Translations under genes and position numbers: made by a program | The notes under the pieces: model-generated | Told to the model about the DNA's origin: nothing | Database searches by the model: none | What the model saw: only the letters and a program-made list of their open reading frames with translations | Part shown: piece by piece, positions 1-12,019 of the stretch | Position numbering within the stretch: the first letter of the stretch is position 1 | Layout of the letters: the number at the start of each line of letters is the position of its first letter | NCBI RefSeq assembly: GCF_002878395.1 | Contig: NC_061118.1 | Span: 126,301,944-126,365,943, forward strand | DNA length: 64,000 nt | Reading direction: 5' to 3' | Source of the DNA: Capsicum annuum | Taxonomy: Eukaryota > Streptophyta > Magnoliopsida > Solanales > Solanaceae

Positions 1-1569
1 GTAGTGTAGCATAAGTCAAGTAAGATAGGAAGGATTTAAATCATTAGGTGCATCATCTGGCTAGGTTAGGAGTTAGATTGCTTGGTTTAGCTGAGGGTAA
101 TATTTTGGTCCAGAGTAGTTTCGAGTCTTCACTAGTTTCGGAAGTAAAGGAGAAGCCAGATATGGATCCTAGTTTGGTCAGACTGAAGGAGTCAGTTAAA
201 GACCAAAAGGTGGAGGTTTTCTCCCAAGGGGGAGATGGTGTATTGAGATTTCAAAATAGATTATGTGTGCCTGATGTTGAAGATTTAAGAAAGAGAATTA
301 TGGCTGAAGCACATGGCGCGCGATATTCTATTCATCCAGGTGCTACCAAGATGTACCACGATTTGTGAGAAATCTATTGGTGGAATGGTATGAAAATGGA
401 TATAGCAAAATTATTAGAGAAGTGTACAACTTGACAACAGGTTAGGATAGAACATCAAAGACCCAGTGGAATGATGCAAGAATTCAGTATTCTACTTGGA
501 AGTGGGAGAAAGTAAATATGGATTTTGTGACTGGTTTACCTTCTTCTTGACGTCATCATAATTTGATTTGGGTCGTTGTAGACAGGTTGACTAAGTCTAT
601 GCATTTCTTAATAGTGCATACATCTTTCACCACCGAGGACTATACTAAGTTGTACATTCGAGAGTTAGTCAGGTTGTATGGAGTTTCTTTGTCTATTATC
701 TCCGACAGGGGTACTCAATTTACTTCTCATTTTTGGAGGGCTTTTTAGAAGGATCTTGGTACCCAAGTTCATCTTAGCTCCATTTTCATCCAGAGACCGA
801 TGGTCAGGATGAGAGGACCAACCAAACGTTGGAGGATATGTTGAGGGCATGTGTTCTTGATTTCAAAGGAAGTTTAGATAAACGTTTTCCATTGATTGAA
901 TTTGCTTACAACAACAGTTTTCATGCTAGCATTGGAATGGCTCCATTTGAGGCTTTATATGGAAGGCGATGTAGATCACCCATAGCTTAGTTTAAAGTGG
1001 GCGAAGCCGCTGTGAGTGGACCTGATGCTCTATTTGAGGCTATGGAGATAGTTAAGCTGATTCGGGAAAGGTTGAAGACAGCCCAGAGTCATCAGAAGTC
1101 ATATGCAGTTGTGAGAAGAAGAGCTCTTGAGATTGAGGTTAACGATCTAGTGTACTTGAAGATTTCACCCATGAAGGGGGTGAAAATATTTGGTAAGAAA
1201 GGGAAGCTTAGTCCCCGATACATTGGCCTTTATAGAGTTTTGAATCGTGTTGGGAAAGCAGCTTACGAGATTGAATTTCCTGCCGAGTTGTCAACTTTCC
1301 ATCATATCTTTCATATTTCTATGCTCAAGAAGCTCATTGGTTATTCTGTTGTTGTTGATCCATTAGAAAGTTTTGATGTTCAGGATAGCTTTTTGTGTGA
1401 TGAAATTTTGGTTGAAATCCTAGATTATCAAGTTCGTAGACTAAGAAATAAGAAAGTTCCCTTGGTCAAAGTTCTATGGCAAAATCAATCAGTTGAGGGT
1501 GCTACTTGGGAAGCAGAAGCAGATATGCGAACCAAATACCCTCATCTCTTCTCCGCAAGTTCAAATTAA
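1..1569 (+). pseudogene. R1 Pol C-terminal part: H2C2 finger, integrase, chromodomain
   Basis: Encodes the part of Pol that inserts cDNA into the host genome. The H2C2 finger lies at about 300-440, with the two His in an AHGARYSIHPG context and the first Cys at 423-425; the fourth ligand position is replaced by TGA at 432-434. The integrase core follows: first Asp in NMDFVTG, second in SIISDRGTQF (about 690-720), then the Glu-containing DGQDERT segment in another frame. A stop at 746-748 is where Gln is expected, a frameshift lies near 775-800, and a stop at 988-990 replaces the usual Trp. The last 190 codons (997-1569) are open and hold the GPY/F-like region (GKKGKLSPRYIG), HHIFHISMLKK and a chromodomain ending in VEGATWEAEADM. 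Immediately followed by 3' UTR, purine tract and LTR. Not functional as it stands. Confidence 0.9.
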
Positions 1570-1734
1570 GTCGAAGGTACTATTCTTCCCTAATCCAGTT
1601 TCTTTCTATTCCAGTGTATTCATCTATATGGTTATTCTCTCTATGAAGTAAGCCCTTTTAGTGAATCGTTCCAACTATACATCCTCAGTTACTCTTGTTC
1701 TTGGCCTATCTAGATATTCGAGGATGAATGTTTC

Positions 1735-1748
1735 CAATGGGGAGATAT
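1735..1748 (+). other. Polypurine tract of R1
   Basis: AATGGGGAGATAT lies directly before the LTR start TGTAATACC. Position and base composition fit the plus-strand primer of reverse transcription. Confidence 0.75.
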
Positions 1749-3955
1749 TGTAATACCTCGAGGCTCTAACCAATAGTGCAACCATGAATCAAGCTCATGA
1801 GAAATAAATTATAATGTTTTGGGTTGTTTTCTGATCAAGCATGGTGTGTATTAAGGCTTTAAAGATGTCCTAACGATTGGGTGAATCAAAATATTCCTTA
1901 CCGATTGAATTCTTGGGAAGGATATTGGTATAGTCAACTTCAAATGAGCATATCTATCATTATACTTGGAATTTTTGAGATCATGACCTATCAACATATA
2001 GATAATAGAATATCTTTTCAACGATACCAATTTCGCCAAAATCCAAAATCGGAGCAAAGAGTTATACCCATTTTACTCTAGTATATCAATCTGGAAAAGG
2101 GTGACAACGTTTCTGATGGCTTTTCACGTTTCTGATGACATTTCTGGTGACATAGTCACGTTTGTGATGATATTTTTGATGACGTCGTCAGCCTTAACCA
2201 GAAAATCATAAAATTCTACCCTTTTGTGACTACATTTCACGACGGCCTATCACGGGTTTGACGGCCTGTCACGGATGTCGTCAGCTATTTTTTTCAGCAA
2301 TTTAGAGACATTTTTACAAGGGTATTTTGGTCTTTTTTAATCTTTTGGAGGCCTCTATATATATGTGAACCCCATTCAAATCCTGATTCCATCATTTCTC
2401 TTCCAATTCTCTTGAGATAATATATCTAGGGTTCTATCAAAAACATAAATCTTCCAAGAAGCATCCATAAATCTTCAAAATTTCTTCAAGAACCAAGTTC
2501 CTCATAGTGTTGGATTCAAGAATTATTTATTTCTAGTGTGGATAAAGTCTCAAGAACTAAAGTTCATCCAATTTCAAAGATTAAGATATGTGGGGTTTTG
2601 AACAAGACCACTTCTTTCGTTCTTGTGCCCAAAGATTTAATTTCTATTGAATTTCATGAATTTTTCATGAGTTGTATATTGTTATCATGAATTGATAATT
2701 TCTAAGTGATTTATGATAAGTGTCATGATTTATGTTTTTCCATGAGAAGTTAATCTATTGAATATATATTGATATTGAGCTTGAGAGTCAAGAATGAGTT
2801 CTATGATGTTTTCAGGAATATTTGATACTTGATATGATTTGATAAGTAGGTGTACTTGATGATGAGAAAGATTATTTTGAGATTTATTCAAGTTAGGAAT
2901 CCTCAAGTTGATTATGATTTACAAGTGAGATATTTATTTATATATTGGTCTTCATGATAGATCCTTGAGTTGATTAAGGTGGATTTCCTAATGCGTTCTG
3001 AGCTTAAGTCTGGGAGTAGTATTTATCATCGAGCGGGAAGTATGGGTTTAGCGGATCCTACTTCCCCAGAACTACGTGCCACCATAGGAGTAAGATTAAG
3101 GGCCAAAGGCCAAGACAGTTTCACTAAAGTTAAGGTTCTACTCCGATAGCAAGGATAGAACAGCTCTCCCCAATGTAGGTAAGACGTTGGACTCCTTGTA
3201 AGCTCACATGGTTTATGTCGGTTATAAAAAACTCCCAAGTCCATAATAGTCCAAGTTTCATGAGTTACCGAGTCACTCTAAGTCATGAGTCAAAGAGTTT
3301 GAGTTGAATCCAATAGTTTGTGAGATTTATGAAGCATGTGTGATTATTGATGATTTATGGAAATATGTTTCAAGTAACTCAAGCGAAGAGAGTCATTATT
3401 ATCAGCATGCATTATTTTCTTATACATTTATGATATTATTTAAATATTGCCTGCACCCCCATATACTCAGTACATTCCCAAGTACTGATTCCCATACTCT
3501 TCTGTGTTCTATATTTTCTCGTGTTGTAGGTTCAGGTGCTGAGTCTCAGCAGCGACAGTGATCTTTGAATACCTCCATCTATATTCATACATTTTGTGAG
3601 TCCTCATGGTTTGAGGAATTATGTCCCTAATTTTTGTCTTGATAGTAGGTTGTTGTTTATTTCCAGTTCAGTATGGGTCAGTTGGGGATCTATCTCAATG
3701 GCTCCCCAGTCTTATGTAGTAGAGGCTTTGTCAGACTAGAGTACCAGTATGTGTAGAACTTCAGTATTTTGATTGTACAAGATAGTATTTCTTTGTATTC
3801 CAGTATGTTCATGACATGATTATTCTTCTTTATTACAACTTGATTATTGTCATAGTGAGTTATAGAGGTGATGACAGGCTCAGAGGGTTAGCTTGAGGTC
3901 GCGTGTGGCCTTAAGCATCGTGTGACTTCTTGGGATGGGATCTTGGGGCGTTACA
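1749..3955 (+). repeat. R1 3' LTR
   Basis: About 2207 bp bounded by TGTAATACC and GGGGCGTTACA, giving TG..CA ends. The start is fixed by the purine tract. The sequence aligns by eye with the R10 LTR (58917-61755): both share the terminal TGTAATAC, a block around GATATTGGTATAGT, a run of imperfect direct repeats rich in GATGAC/GTCATC, and the same CA end. Short open frames inside (for example 1881-2081, 3304-3561) look incidental. Confidence 0.85.
2354..2364 (+). promoter_or_regulatory. Candidate TATA box in R1 LTR
   Basis: CTATATATATG sits about 605 bp into the LTR, after the GATGAC-rich repeats and before a CT-rich tract, a plausible U3/R promoter position. The matching position in R10 (about 59570-59585) reads CCATAACCTATAACC and has lost a clear TATA box. 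Confidence 0.45.
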
Positions 3956-4769
3956 ATTATGTCTAATAGTAGCTAAAAGCCCCTTTTCGGGGTTGAGGTA
4001 AAGAACATGAGTGCTATTGCTTTGAATTGATTTGGTTTTGATTTCTTATCATATTTAGTTGTTTATTTATCCTTGTTATATTTTTTTTAAGGAGTAGCTA
4101 ACCTTAGAATACATCTATAGTCAACTTGTGATCTTGGAAGGTGGAACAAAAAGATAGTATGTTGGGATAAATTGAGTAGGTTTATAAACTTCTACATATC
4201 GAGGGTTATAATTTGCACTTAGGATAGGAATATAACTAGATGACCTATTTAGTTTATTACAAGATAAAATATAAAGAAGTTATCTTAGTTCTCACATCCT
4301 CGCTAAATGATGTAGTTTTGGGTTTAAGTTAGATAGATGATTAGAGCTATGGAAGACCATGATCATAATATCAACCCCATCAATCAACTACCCAGATAAA
4401 TAATCTATCCAATCAAGTTGAATAGCGGAGTAGGATTGTTCGCAGGCCCTTAGCCTTGGGTTTCTCTCCTTTGATTGTCCAAGATATTTACTTTTACACA
4501 TTATTTACGGTAGCATTTAGTTTTAAATATTCAACTTTTTTGGTTACTTAAGCACTTTTTAATCCTTATAGTGAACTTGATTTAGATAGTTTTCAACACA
4601 ATTCCCTGTGGGATCGATACCTGGCTTGTAAAAGTCCACTTTACTACTTAGTGGGACAATGTACACTCGCGTCTGTGCTTGGGTGCAATAGTTTTCTATA
4701 CCATTTAGTTGATATTAATGACTTTAGTTCTTAGGGTCTTTTATTCCAATATTTCTTGATGGTCTATTA
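3956..4769 (+). other. Spacer between R1 and R2 with a retroelement-like signature
   Basis: No coding region is visible. At about 4595-4675 the stretch beginning ACAATTCCCTGTGGGATCGA and ending near GTACACTCGCG resembles the end of LTRs of Athila/Ogre-like plant retrotransposons as I remember them. This may be a fragment of another element cut by R2; a search is needed to decide. The strand refers to that resemblance. Confidence 0.3.
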
Positions 4770-7012
4770 GTTTCCCAATGTGTTCCCTGATGATCTTCTA
4801 GGTGTTTCTCCTGACAGGGAGATTAATTTTGGGATTGCACTTCTTCCGTATGCTCTTCCTATATCCATCCATCCTTATAGAATGATTCCAGATGAGTTTA
4901 AAAAACTTGAGGAGTAGTTAAAAGACTTTATTTATAAGGGTTTTAACTGTTCTAATATTTCACCATGGTGTAAGCCTGTGCTCTTCATTTATAAAAGAAG
5001 TAGGTCCCGACAATTGTGTATAGAATACCTCCAGTTGTATAAAGTGATGGTGAAGAATAAGTATCATTTTCCCAGGATTGATAAGATGTTTGACCAACTT
5101 TAGAGTGCTAAGACCTTCTTTAGAGGTTAACCTTTTGTTGGGTTATCATTATCTAATAATTAGGGAGGTGGATATCCCTAACACTGCTTTTTGTACCTGT
5201 ATGGCCATTATGAGTTCTTCGTCATATCTTTATATTTGACTAATGCCCCAATGGAATTTATGGATCTTATGAAATGATTCTTCCGTTAGTTTCAAGACTC
5301 ATTCGTCATTGTGTACATTAATGACATCCTGTTTTATTCTAAGAGTAAAGAAGGTTATGCCGATCATATTCGAGTAGTGTTGCAGACCCTTAAGGATCAG
5401 TGATTGCACACTAAATTCTCTAAGTGTGAGTTCAGGTTGAATACTGTGACCTATCAAGGTAATGTTGTGTCTAGTAAGGGGATCATAGTAGATCCACAGA
5501 AAGTTAAAATGGTTAATAAGTTGTCTAGACCCGCGATTCCAACCGATATTTAAAACTTCTTGGGTTTAGTTAGATATTATAGGAGGTTTATGGATAGTTT
5601 TGCTTCTATTGCTTCCCCATTGATTATGTTAACTCAGAAAAAGGTAAAGTTCCTATGGTTTGAAGCTCGTAAGGGTAGTTTTGAGAAGTTTAAGGATAAG
5701 CTGTCTTCGGCTCTAGTTTTGACTCTACCCAAGGGTACTAATGGATTTATCGTTTATTGTGATGCATTATTTTGTTGATAGAGCATTGTAGTGTTATGGC
5801 CTATGCTTTTAGAAAGTTAAAAGTTCATGAGAAGAATTGTCCAACACATTACTTAGAATTGTTGGTTGTGGTCTTCACATTGAATATTTGGTGCCATTAT
5901 CTGTATGGGATTCATGTTGACATCTATTCAGATCACATCGATTGAGTTGTACGAATGGAAGTGGGAAGTGATCAATATGGATTTTGTAACTTGTCTTCTA
6001 TAGTCTCGCTAGTAGTTTGATTTTATTTTGATCATTGATGATAGGATGACCAAGTTTGCTTATTTCCTACTAGTAAAGACAACTTATTAAGAAAATATTT
6101 TGCTAAGCCCTTCATTTAGGAGATTGTGAAGTTGCATAGTCCAACAGTTTCCATCATATCTAATTGAGGTACTATATTATCATCTTACTTTTGGCATTCT
6201 ATTTAGAGAGGTTAGGTAACTAAGGTTCATTAGCACTGCTTTCTACCTCAGAAAAATTGAAAGCGTAGAAGACCATTCAAACTTTGCAGGATATGCTAAT
6301 GTCTTGTGTGCTTGATTTTTATGGTAGTTGAGTTGATCATTTGCCTCACATAGAGTTTGCATATAATATTATCAATCATGCATTTATATGGATGGATATA
6401 TTTGAGGCATGTATGTCAGGTGATGTCATTCTTTTATTGGGTGGATCGAGGTTGTTGAGGGCGCGTCGTTCAGTCCTGATTTAAGCTATAAAGAAGGTGA
6501 AGGTGATTTAAGATAGGCTTAAGACCGTTCAAAGACATCAAAATTCCTATGTGAACGTGAGGCAAAGGGAGTGGAATTTGAAATTGGCAATTGGGTGTTC
6601 ATGAAGATGTCTCCCATGAATAGAGTGATATAGATGTGAAAGAAGGGAAAGGTCAATCCTTGTTATGTGCTCCCTTATTTGAATTTGAAGAAAGTGGGTA
6701 AGGTGTGATATGAGTTAGAATTGCCTTCCAATTTGAGTTGTGTTCACCCAGTTTTTCATGTTTCAATTTTGAGAAAGTGTGTTATTGATTCTTTCCTATT
6801 GTATCTATTAAGAATTGTTGGTGTTTTGAACTCTTTGTCGTATAAAGAGGTCCCGATTGAGATCTTCGATCGAAAAGTCCGTCAGTTGCGGACAAAGGAC
6901 GTGGCTTCACTGAAGGTTCAATGGAGGAACCAAAGTCTGAAGAAAATAATGGGGAAGCTAAAGAGGACATGAAATTCAAATACCCATTCTTCTTCCCTGT
7001 TCTAGATAATCG
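4770..7012 (+). pseudogene. R2 Pol remnant: RT, partial RNase H, integrase, chromodomain
   Basis: RT begins with VFPDDLLGVSPDREINFGIALLP and continues through an LKDFIYKGF segment and a decayed fingers/palm region. The usual YxDD site reads YINDILFYS (5314-5325), so the first catalytic Asp of the pair is Asn. RT connection (FLGLVRYYRRFMDSF) and RNase H (IVYCDA) follow at about 5550-5780. Near 5940 the reading jumps from the mid-RNase H SDH motif straight to integrase EWKWEVINMDFVT, so the rest of RNase H and the H2C2 finger are deleted. In integrase the second catalytic Asp is Asn followed by a stop (about 6165). The C-terminus has HPVFHVSILRK and a chromodomain (VPIEIFDRKVRQLRTKDV) ending about 6972. 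Stops include TAG at 4915-4917 and 5101-5103, both where Gln is expected. Inactive. Confidence 0.85.
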
Positions 7013-7139
7013 TGTTTAAGGTATGTGTTAATTTTACCATTTTTATTTTTTGTCTTTATTAAAGGTAAGTATGGGTGTGTTTCTACGTTAAATCATTCTA
7101 ATGGATGCCTTGACCCTTCTTTTACGAATGAATGATCCT

Positions 7140-7152
7140 ATGAGGGGGAGAA
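7140..7152 (+). other. Polypurine tract of R2
   Basis: ATGAGGGGGAGAA directly precedes the LTR start TGTGGCATTGC, at the position expected for plus-strand priming. Confidence 0.75.
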
Positions 7153-9310
7153 TGTGGCATTGCAGGTGTTGGACACCAAAAATTTTCAAGTTTTGAACTC
7201 ACTTTCCTGACTACGACTGACCCTGCAAGTCGTAATGTGTCATTACGAGTCATAGGACCCTAATAGTAGGGTGTCATGTATAGGTATCCTAAGTTACTGT
7301 CCTGATTATGAGTGGCTCCTAACGAGTTTTAAAGAGTCTAAATGAGTCTTGTGGTCCCATCTGTAGCAAAAATAGTGGTGCCCCATGTGTTTCTGTGTTT
7401 AGTACAAATTGGACCCTACGAGTCATAGGGTCACATGATGAGTCTGTATGGTGTGAATCATCAGTCAACAGGGAAGGGTCCTTTACCATTGTCTAGACCA
7501 CAACTCGTGGTTATGAGATGTAACATGTCCTTACCAGTCGTATGGTGACCTGTGTTCACTGACGATAATTTTTTAGCTTTTAGCACTGTAGACATTTTTC
7601 CTTTTTCCCAAATTATGACCCATCACTTAGAACACATTTAGGGTGTCATTATCACTCCCAAACAAATTGTAATAACTTTTCAATCACGGTCAATTCTCCA
7701 AAGTCAAGATCCTTAGGGTTTCCAAGATGTTAATTGATTATAGCTCCCAAGGAAAAATTCTCTCCATAGCTCTTGATAGTTTAGGCATATTACTCTTGCT
7801 CAACTATTAGTTTGTAAAAACATATGGTTAAATAGTTATCCTTGTGAGTTTGATGTTGGTTTGGAACGTGGGTTGAGGTTTTCGAACGTTTGTTTTGGAG
7901 TAATGTTTCCCATGGTTTACATATGATTGTTCATGATTTATTTATGGTTTTGAAATTGTGGGGTGCATGGGTATCGTGAATAAACAAGGGAATTGTGATT
8001 TTCCCTGATTTGGGAATATTGACAATTCAAATGGTAATGAACTCAACCCCATACTGTGAAATGGGTTCTGAATATGAAAAGTATGTACATTGAAATATTC
8101 TTAAACTATTGCATCAAGTGAAAATCCAATGAAGAATAATGGTTTTAAATTGAACCGAGGGGGTTGTGAATTCCCCCAAGTGATAATAACTGGTTTGGCA
8201 TGTTGATGTTACCTTGCAAGTGTAGTTGGTATGAGAATACCAATAGTGTATGCCTAAATGTGAATTATGGTTCAATGAATGGGAATGTGTGATAATTTTT
8301 AATGGGGATTAAAGAAGGTTGCATAGTTGGGCATTGTAAGTGGCGTTATATAGGGACCAAAACAAAAAACCATATTTGCCAGTTCGGGGATATAAACTGC
8401 CTAGTGTGCGAGTCACCTTGCTTGTGACTGGGTTGTTCGGGTCCACCTTATTATAGGATTGGGAGGTTTGAGTCACCATAATACATTACATGATCGCGTG
8501 TTTAAGTCACCTTAGTATATCGTTAGAAGTTCGAGTCCTCCATGTATATATAGATATGAATATTCTTTGATTCGTTCGGCTACATACATTGAAGCCCGAC
8601 AAGGGGGTGAGAGTTGGGGCCCATATGGCCAGTGGGTAAAATTATTATAACGATTAAGATATACAATCCTGGCTAACATTTTAAAAGTACATGCTAAGCA
8701 TTGTTCCATATCACATCATTTTTTATATATATCTGTGTATACACACATGTATATGAACATGTATATTGAGTTGAACTAGATTTTGAATTTTTATTGCTTT
8801 ATCCTTATCCCTGAGTTCATGCTAGTGCTCAACCCACTAACCATCTTTGAATGTTGTATCCCTATGTGATAGAGGGTCCGAAGGCAATCCTACTTTTCTT
8901 GCATAGTTATAGATAGATTGGCACAGTTCATCGATCGTTTGGCGGTGAAGTGGTGAGCTTCTATTTTCTAGAAGACTTGATCATTCCATTAGTTTTATTT
9001 AATAAACTAGAATTAAAGAGTCGACATAAACATTATTATTGTCATTATCATTTTCAAGGGAGTGGTTATGTTCCGACTTAGATTATTTTTTGATTTGTAG
9101 AGGCCTTGTGGATTTTACTGTGGATTGGGTATTGATGTTGACATTCTGAGATGTCTTTGAGTTTATTACCTTTTATCTTGTTATATGTTTGGATTTTAGC
9201 ACCTGCTAGGAGTGTTATATCCTATTTTGTTAAGCACTAAGGGGGTGGTCTCTGGTATTCAGTGGACTTTAGTTACCCGTCACGGTCAGGCCCTGGTCCG
9301 GGTTGTGACA
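7153..9310 (+). repeat. R2 3' LTR
   Basis: About 2158 bp from TGTGGCATTGC to CCGGGTTGTGACA, with TG..CA ends. The early part has repeated TACGACT/ACGAGTC words. The later part (about 8400-8545) has several copies of a GTTYGAGTC(A)CC-like word. Both features recur in the R5 and R6 LTRs, so these three LTR groups look related. A TATATATA run lies near 8722. Confidence 0.75.
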
Positions 9311-9500
9311 TGATCCTATCTATCAATATGTGGATCTGCCAAATGAGACTTTTAGTCTAATGGCAATTGACATTATGGTGTCAATTTAATCCTACAGTGG
9401 CACATAGTTATGGAGCTTGGGTTATCTAGAACCCTCATTCGCTTAGGGCTAAATACTACCCTTAAAATTGTATTATAATCATATTCTCAGTAACATAATA
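9311..9500 (-). repeat. R3 LTR, distal fragment
   Basis: Contains GGCACATAGTTATGG and GCTAAATACTACCC, matching words at corresponding positions in the R7 and R8 LTRs (for example 27135-27195, 36545-36615). I read it as the R-U5 side of the R3 LTR, separated from the rest by the LINE. Confidence 0.5.
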
Positions 9501-10445
9501 ATAACATACCTAATAAAATTCCACAATTGAGATCTGGGGAGGTTAAGTGTACTAGACCTTGCCACTATCTCAAGGAGTTAGAGAAGTTGTTTTCAAAAGA
9601 CAATCAATTCAAGTATAGCAGATCCAAGTACAAAGAAAAGTAAAACATCAAAAATTGTGAAAACTAATCAATCAAAGAATTAAATAATTATTCCATAAAA
9701 TATTGCAATAATAAAAAAAACTCAACAACAACAATAAAAAATAAACTAGGGCTAAGCCATAAGATACCATACTATGGTGCATAACAACACACCTACCTAA
9801 CTAACCTTCTAATCTAATGCCTATCATCCATATACCCTTATCTAAAGGCATGTCCTTCATAACCTAAAAACATACCATGCCATGTCTAATAGCCTCATCC
9901 TAATACTTTTTATACTACCTCTACCCCTCTTCTTACCTACAATATACAACCGCTCATACCTCCTCACTATGGTGTATGAACCTTACCTCATCACATGTCC
10001 AAACCATCCTAATCTTACTTGCCTCAGGTTTTCCACCACATAGGCCACTCCTATTTTATCTCAAATAAAATTATTTTTTATTTTCTCACACCTAGTATGT
10101 CAATATATCCATGTTAACATCCTCATCTATGGGACATGCAACTTTTAAACATGGAAGTTTTTGATTGATCAATATTCAATCCCATATAGATACATCTATC
10201 TAAGCACCTCTCTATTAAACTTTACTCAAAGTTTTATGGTATCTTTTTATCATACAAGACACTAGAGGCAAGCCTCCACTTTATCCACACCGCACCAATA
10301 TGATAAGTGACATCACCATCTATGACCCTACTACCCTGTGTGATTAAGCAAAGCTATTTGACACAACTGCTCTTGCGGATAGCCTATTTGTCCATAAGCA
10401 CTTCCACTACCTCCTCATGCTCAACAACGATTTAAAATAACTATC
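9500..10445 (-). pseudogene. LINE reverse transcriptase C-terminal fragment
   Basis: Read on the minus strand, 10440 down to about 9750 gives a broken but recognisable non-LTR retrotransposon ORF2 end. It has a DGDVTYHIG / [12 protein letters not shown] segment, then MRMLTWIY-HTRCEKI, then VRLGWFGHVMR, then KKRGRGSIK. This is the order of the conserved tail seen after the RT domain in plant LINEs. Several in-frame stops are present and the RT catalytic core is missing, so it is a 5'-truncated dead copy. A (TTG)n-like tail on the minus strand is visible as CAACAACAACAAT at 9723-9734. The segment at about 9525-9600 (GAGATCTGGGGAGG... onward) resembles the 3' ends of Solanaceae LINE/SINE elements from memory. 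It sits inside the R3 LTR. Confidence 0.75.
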
Positions 10446-11373
10446 CTAATATTGTAAAGGTTTAAACTTTAATAAATTCATATTTTTAAAACTATTAAGA
10501 CTTCACCCTTTTATAGTTTTTTTTATTTTCTGTGAATATCTGAACTGTAACTATAAAATTAATTTCATCATTTAAAACATGAAACTCCAAACTTCATCTA
10601 CAAGTTCATATCTTAATTGAAAAGATAATTGTTAAAGCAATGGAAATCATTTAGGATGTTCATTAGGGCAAACCCATAAATAAAAAAAAATTGTAAAATC
10701 AAGAATATCTTTACAAAAACAAAAGGATAAAAACATGGGATTTGTAACCCTAACAATGGTTTTGAAATTCATGAAAACAACAATCTTTCGGATATGGGAA
10801 TGAATGGAATACCTCATTGAAGTCCTACATATCTGTAATTAGCGTGTCCTTGGAGTTATTTAGTAATTTTGTACCTTGGAGGCTTTGGGTTTTGAGAAAC
10901 TCTTCTATTATCTTCGAGGCTTTAAGAATGGAAAAATGAGAACTATCGAAATATTCTGAATGTTTTAAGGTTGCTTTTGGGAATTACAGTTGGATATAGG
11001 AAGTAACCAACAATTTTAATGACTAGATTATATTTAATTTTAAGAGAAGGACCAGAATTTTACACATAAGAATTGAATATGTCGCCCATACCCCATAACA
11101 CAGCACCATGTTGTGCCCTAAAATTCCAATTGTGTGGCACCATGCTATTCAATATATTTCCAACTTAGAGGTGCTTTGTGATGTTAGGCCTAAAGTTTAG
11201 GTCTCCATTTGTAGTGCACGACCTTCTAATATATTCCATGGCATCCTTTTTTTGATTAAAAAGGCATACCCCTAACATTTTCCTATTTTCTTAAGGGTTA
11301 AAGTAACTTATTTTATGACCCCTAAATGCATTGGAAGGCTACTATGGCCTGCGTGAGATTTGGGTTTATTACA
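10446..11373 (-). repeat. R3 LTR, proximal fragment
   Basis: Begins on the minus strand with TGTAATAAACCC at 11373, next to a decayed purine-rich stretch, and runs to the LINE boundary near 10446. Non-coding, AT-rich, with U3-like sequence. The LINE junction is placed by eye. Confidence 0.5.
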
Positions 11374-11639
11374 ATATTACTCATTTTGGATCTTTATCCC
11401 TCAAATAATAGCTAAAATTATTAGCAAGGAATTGAATGGGACAGTACTTTTTTAGCTATCAACTTCCTTACTAATCATGAACTGAAATTATGTTTATTAA
11501 TATGAGATTAGAATTAAATTCACCAGGGACCAACATACACCTTAGAGTTATAATATAAGAACCTTAAATAAGAAGCAACTACTGATTTCTATATATTAAG
11601 AGACATTACCTGAAATACTATTATCGAGAGAATCAAATA

Positions 11640-12015
11640 GAGGCAAGTACTTTAACTTCATAGCGTCTTTGCCCACCGTATAGCTTCCTCAACCTCTTAG
11701 TCTCTCCACAATACCTTGATTGACATAACTTCTTTCTTCCTCAATTTTTGAACCAGACAATCCATGATTTCCAGTGGAATATCATTGTACAATAGGTTTT
11801 CATAAATTCTATCCTTCTCTAAAAGGACTATTGTTGATGTTTTCCAAATATATTTCTTGAGCATAGACATGTAAAATATAGGATATACTGTCGTTTGTTC
11901 AGTAAGCAAATAAAACTTATAGGCTACCTCCCAAATTTACTTAAAATTTGGTTGAGACATATATAATGAGGATCAAGCATCCCTTGCCAAATTGCATCAT
12001 CCCTTTATGTGTGAA
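11640..12015 (-). pseudogene. R3 integrase C-terminus and chromodomain fragment
   Basis: Minus-strand reading shows VYPIFYMSMLKKYI (the HPVFHVSMLKK motif after GPY/F), then a chromodomain with DIPLEIMDCLVQKLRKKEVM and KVLWRD, then a decayed VEGATWEAE-like end after a stop. Upstream, a QFGKG fragment of the RFGKKGKL segment reaches 12015, where homology ends at the R4 LTR. The catalytic core is missing. Clearly a relic. Confidence 0.8.
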
Positions 12016-12019
12016 AACG

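Larger units (their letters stand above)
1..3955 (+). mobile_element. R1: Ty3/gypsy chromovirus-like retrotransposon, 3' half
   Basis: The 3' part of an LTR retrotransposon entering from the left edge. In order it shows the end of RNase H/spacer, H2C2 finger, integrase, chromodomain, a purine tract and a complete 3' LTR. The 5' LTR, gag, PR and RT are outside the window, so target-site duplication cannot be tested. The LTR is related to that of R10 at the right edge. Lineage (Tekay/Del-like) is inferred from the C-terminal chromodomain. Confidence 0.85.
4770..9310 (+). mobile_element. R2: decayed Ty3/gypsy element lacking 5' LTR and gag
   Basis: A 5'-truncated element: pol from the PR/RT junction to the chromodomain, then a purine tract and a complete 3' LTR. 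Gag, PR, PBS and 5' LTR are missing to the left, where unrelated spacer begins. Its 3' LTR end abuts an antisense LTR fragment (R3). Confidence 0.8.
9311..12015 (-). mobile_element. R3: Ty3/gypsy 3' end (LTR plus IN/CHD), split by a LINE
   Basis: Antisense fragment: integrase/chromodomain at 11640-12015, a decayed purine tract at about 11374-11395, and an LTR starting TGTAATAAACCC (CA end at 11373) running to lower coordinates. The LTR is interrupted by a LINE at about 9500-10445 and cut at 9310 by the end of R2. At 12016-12020 the element is cut by the R4 LTR. Confidence 0.6.

Noticed and set aside
3304..3561. 85-codon open frame in the R1 LTR as a protein gene
   Set aside because: It lies in LTR sequence, shows no known motif, and sequence composition is LTR-like.
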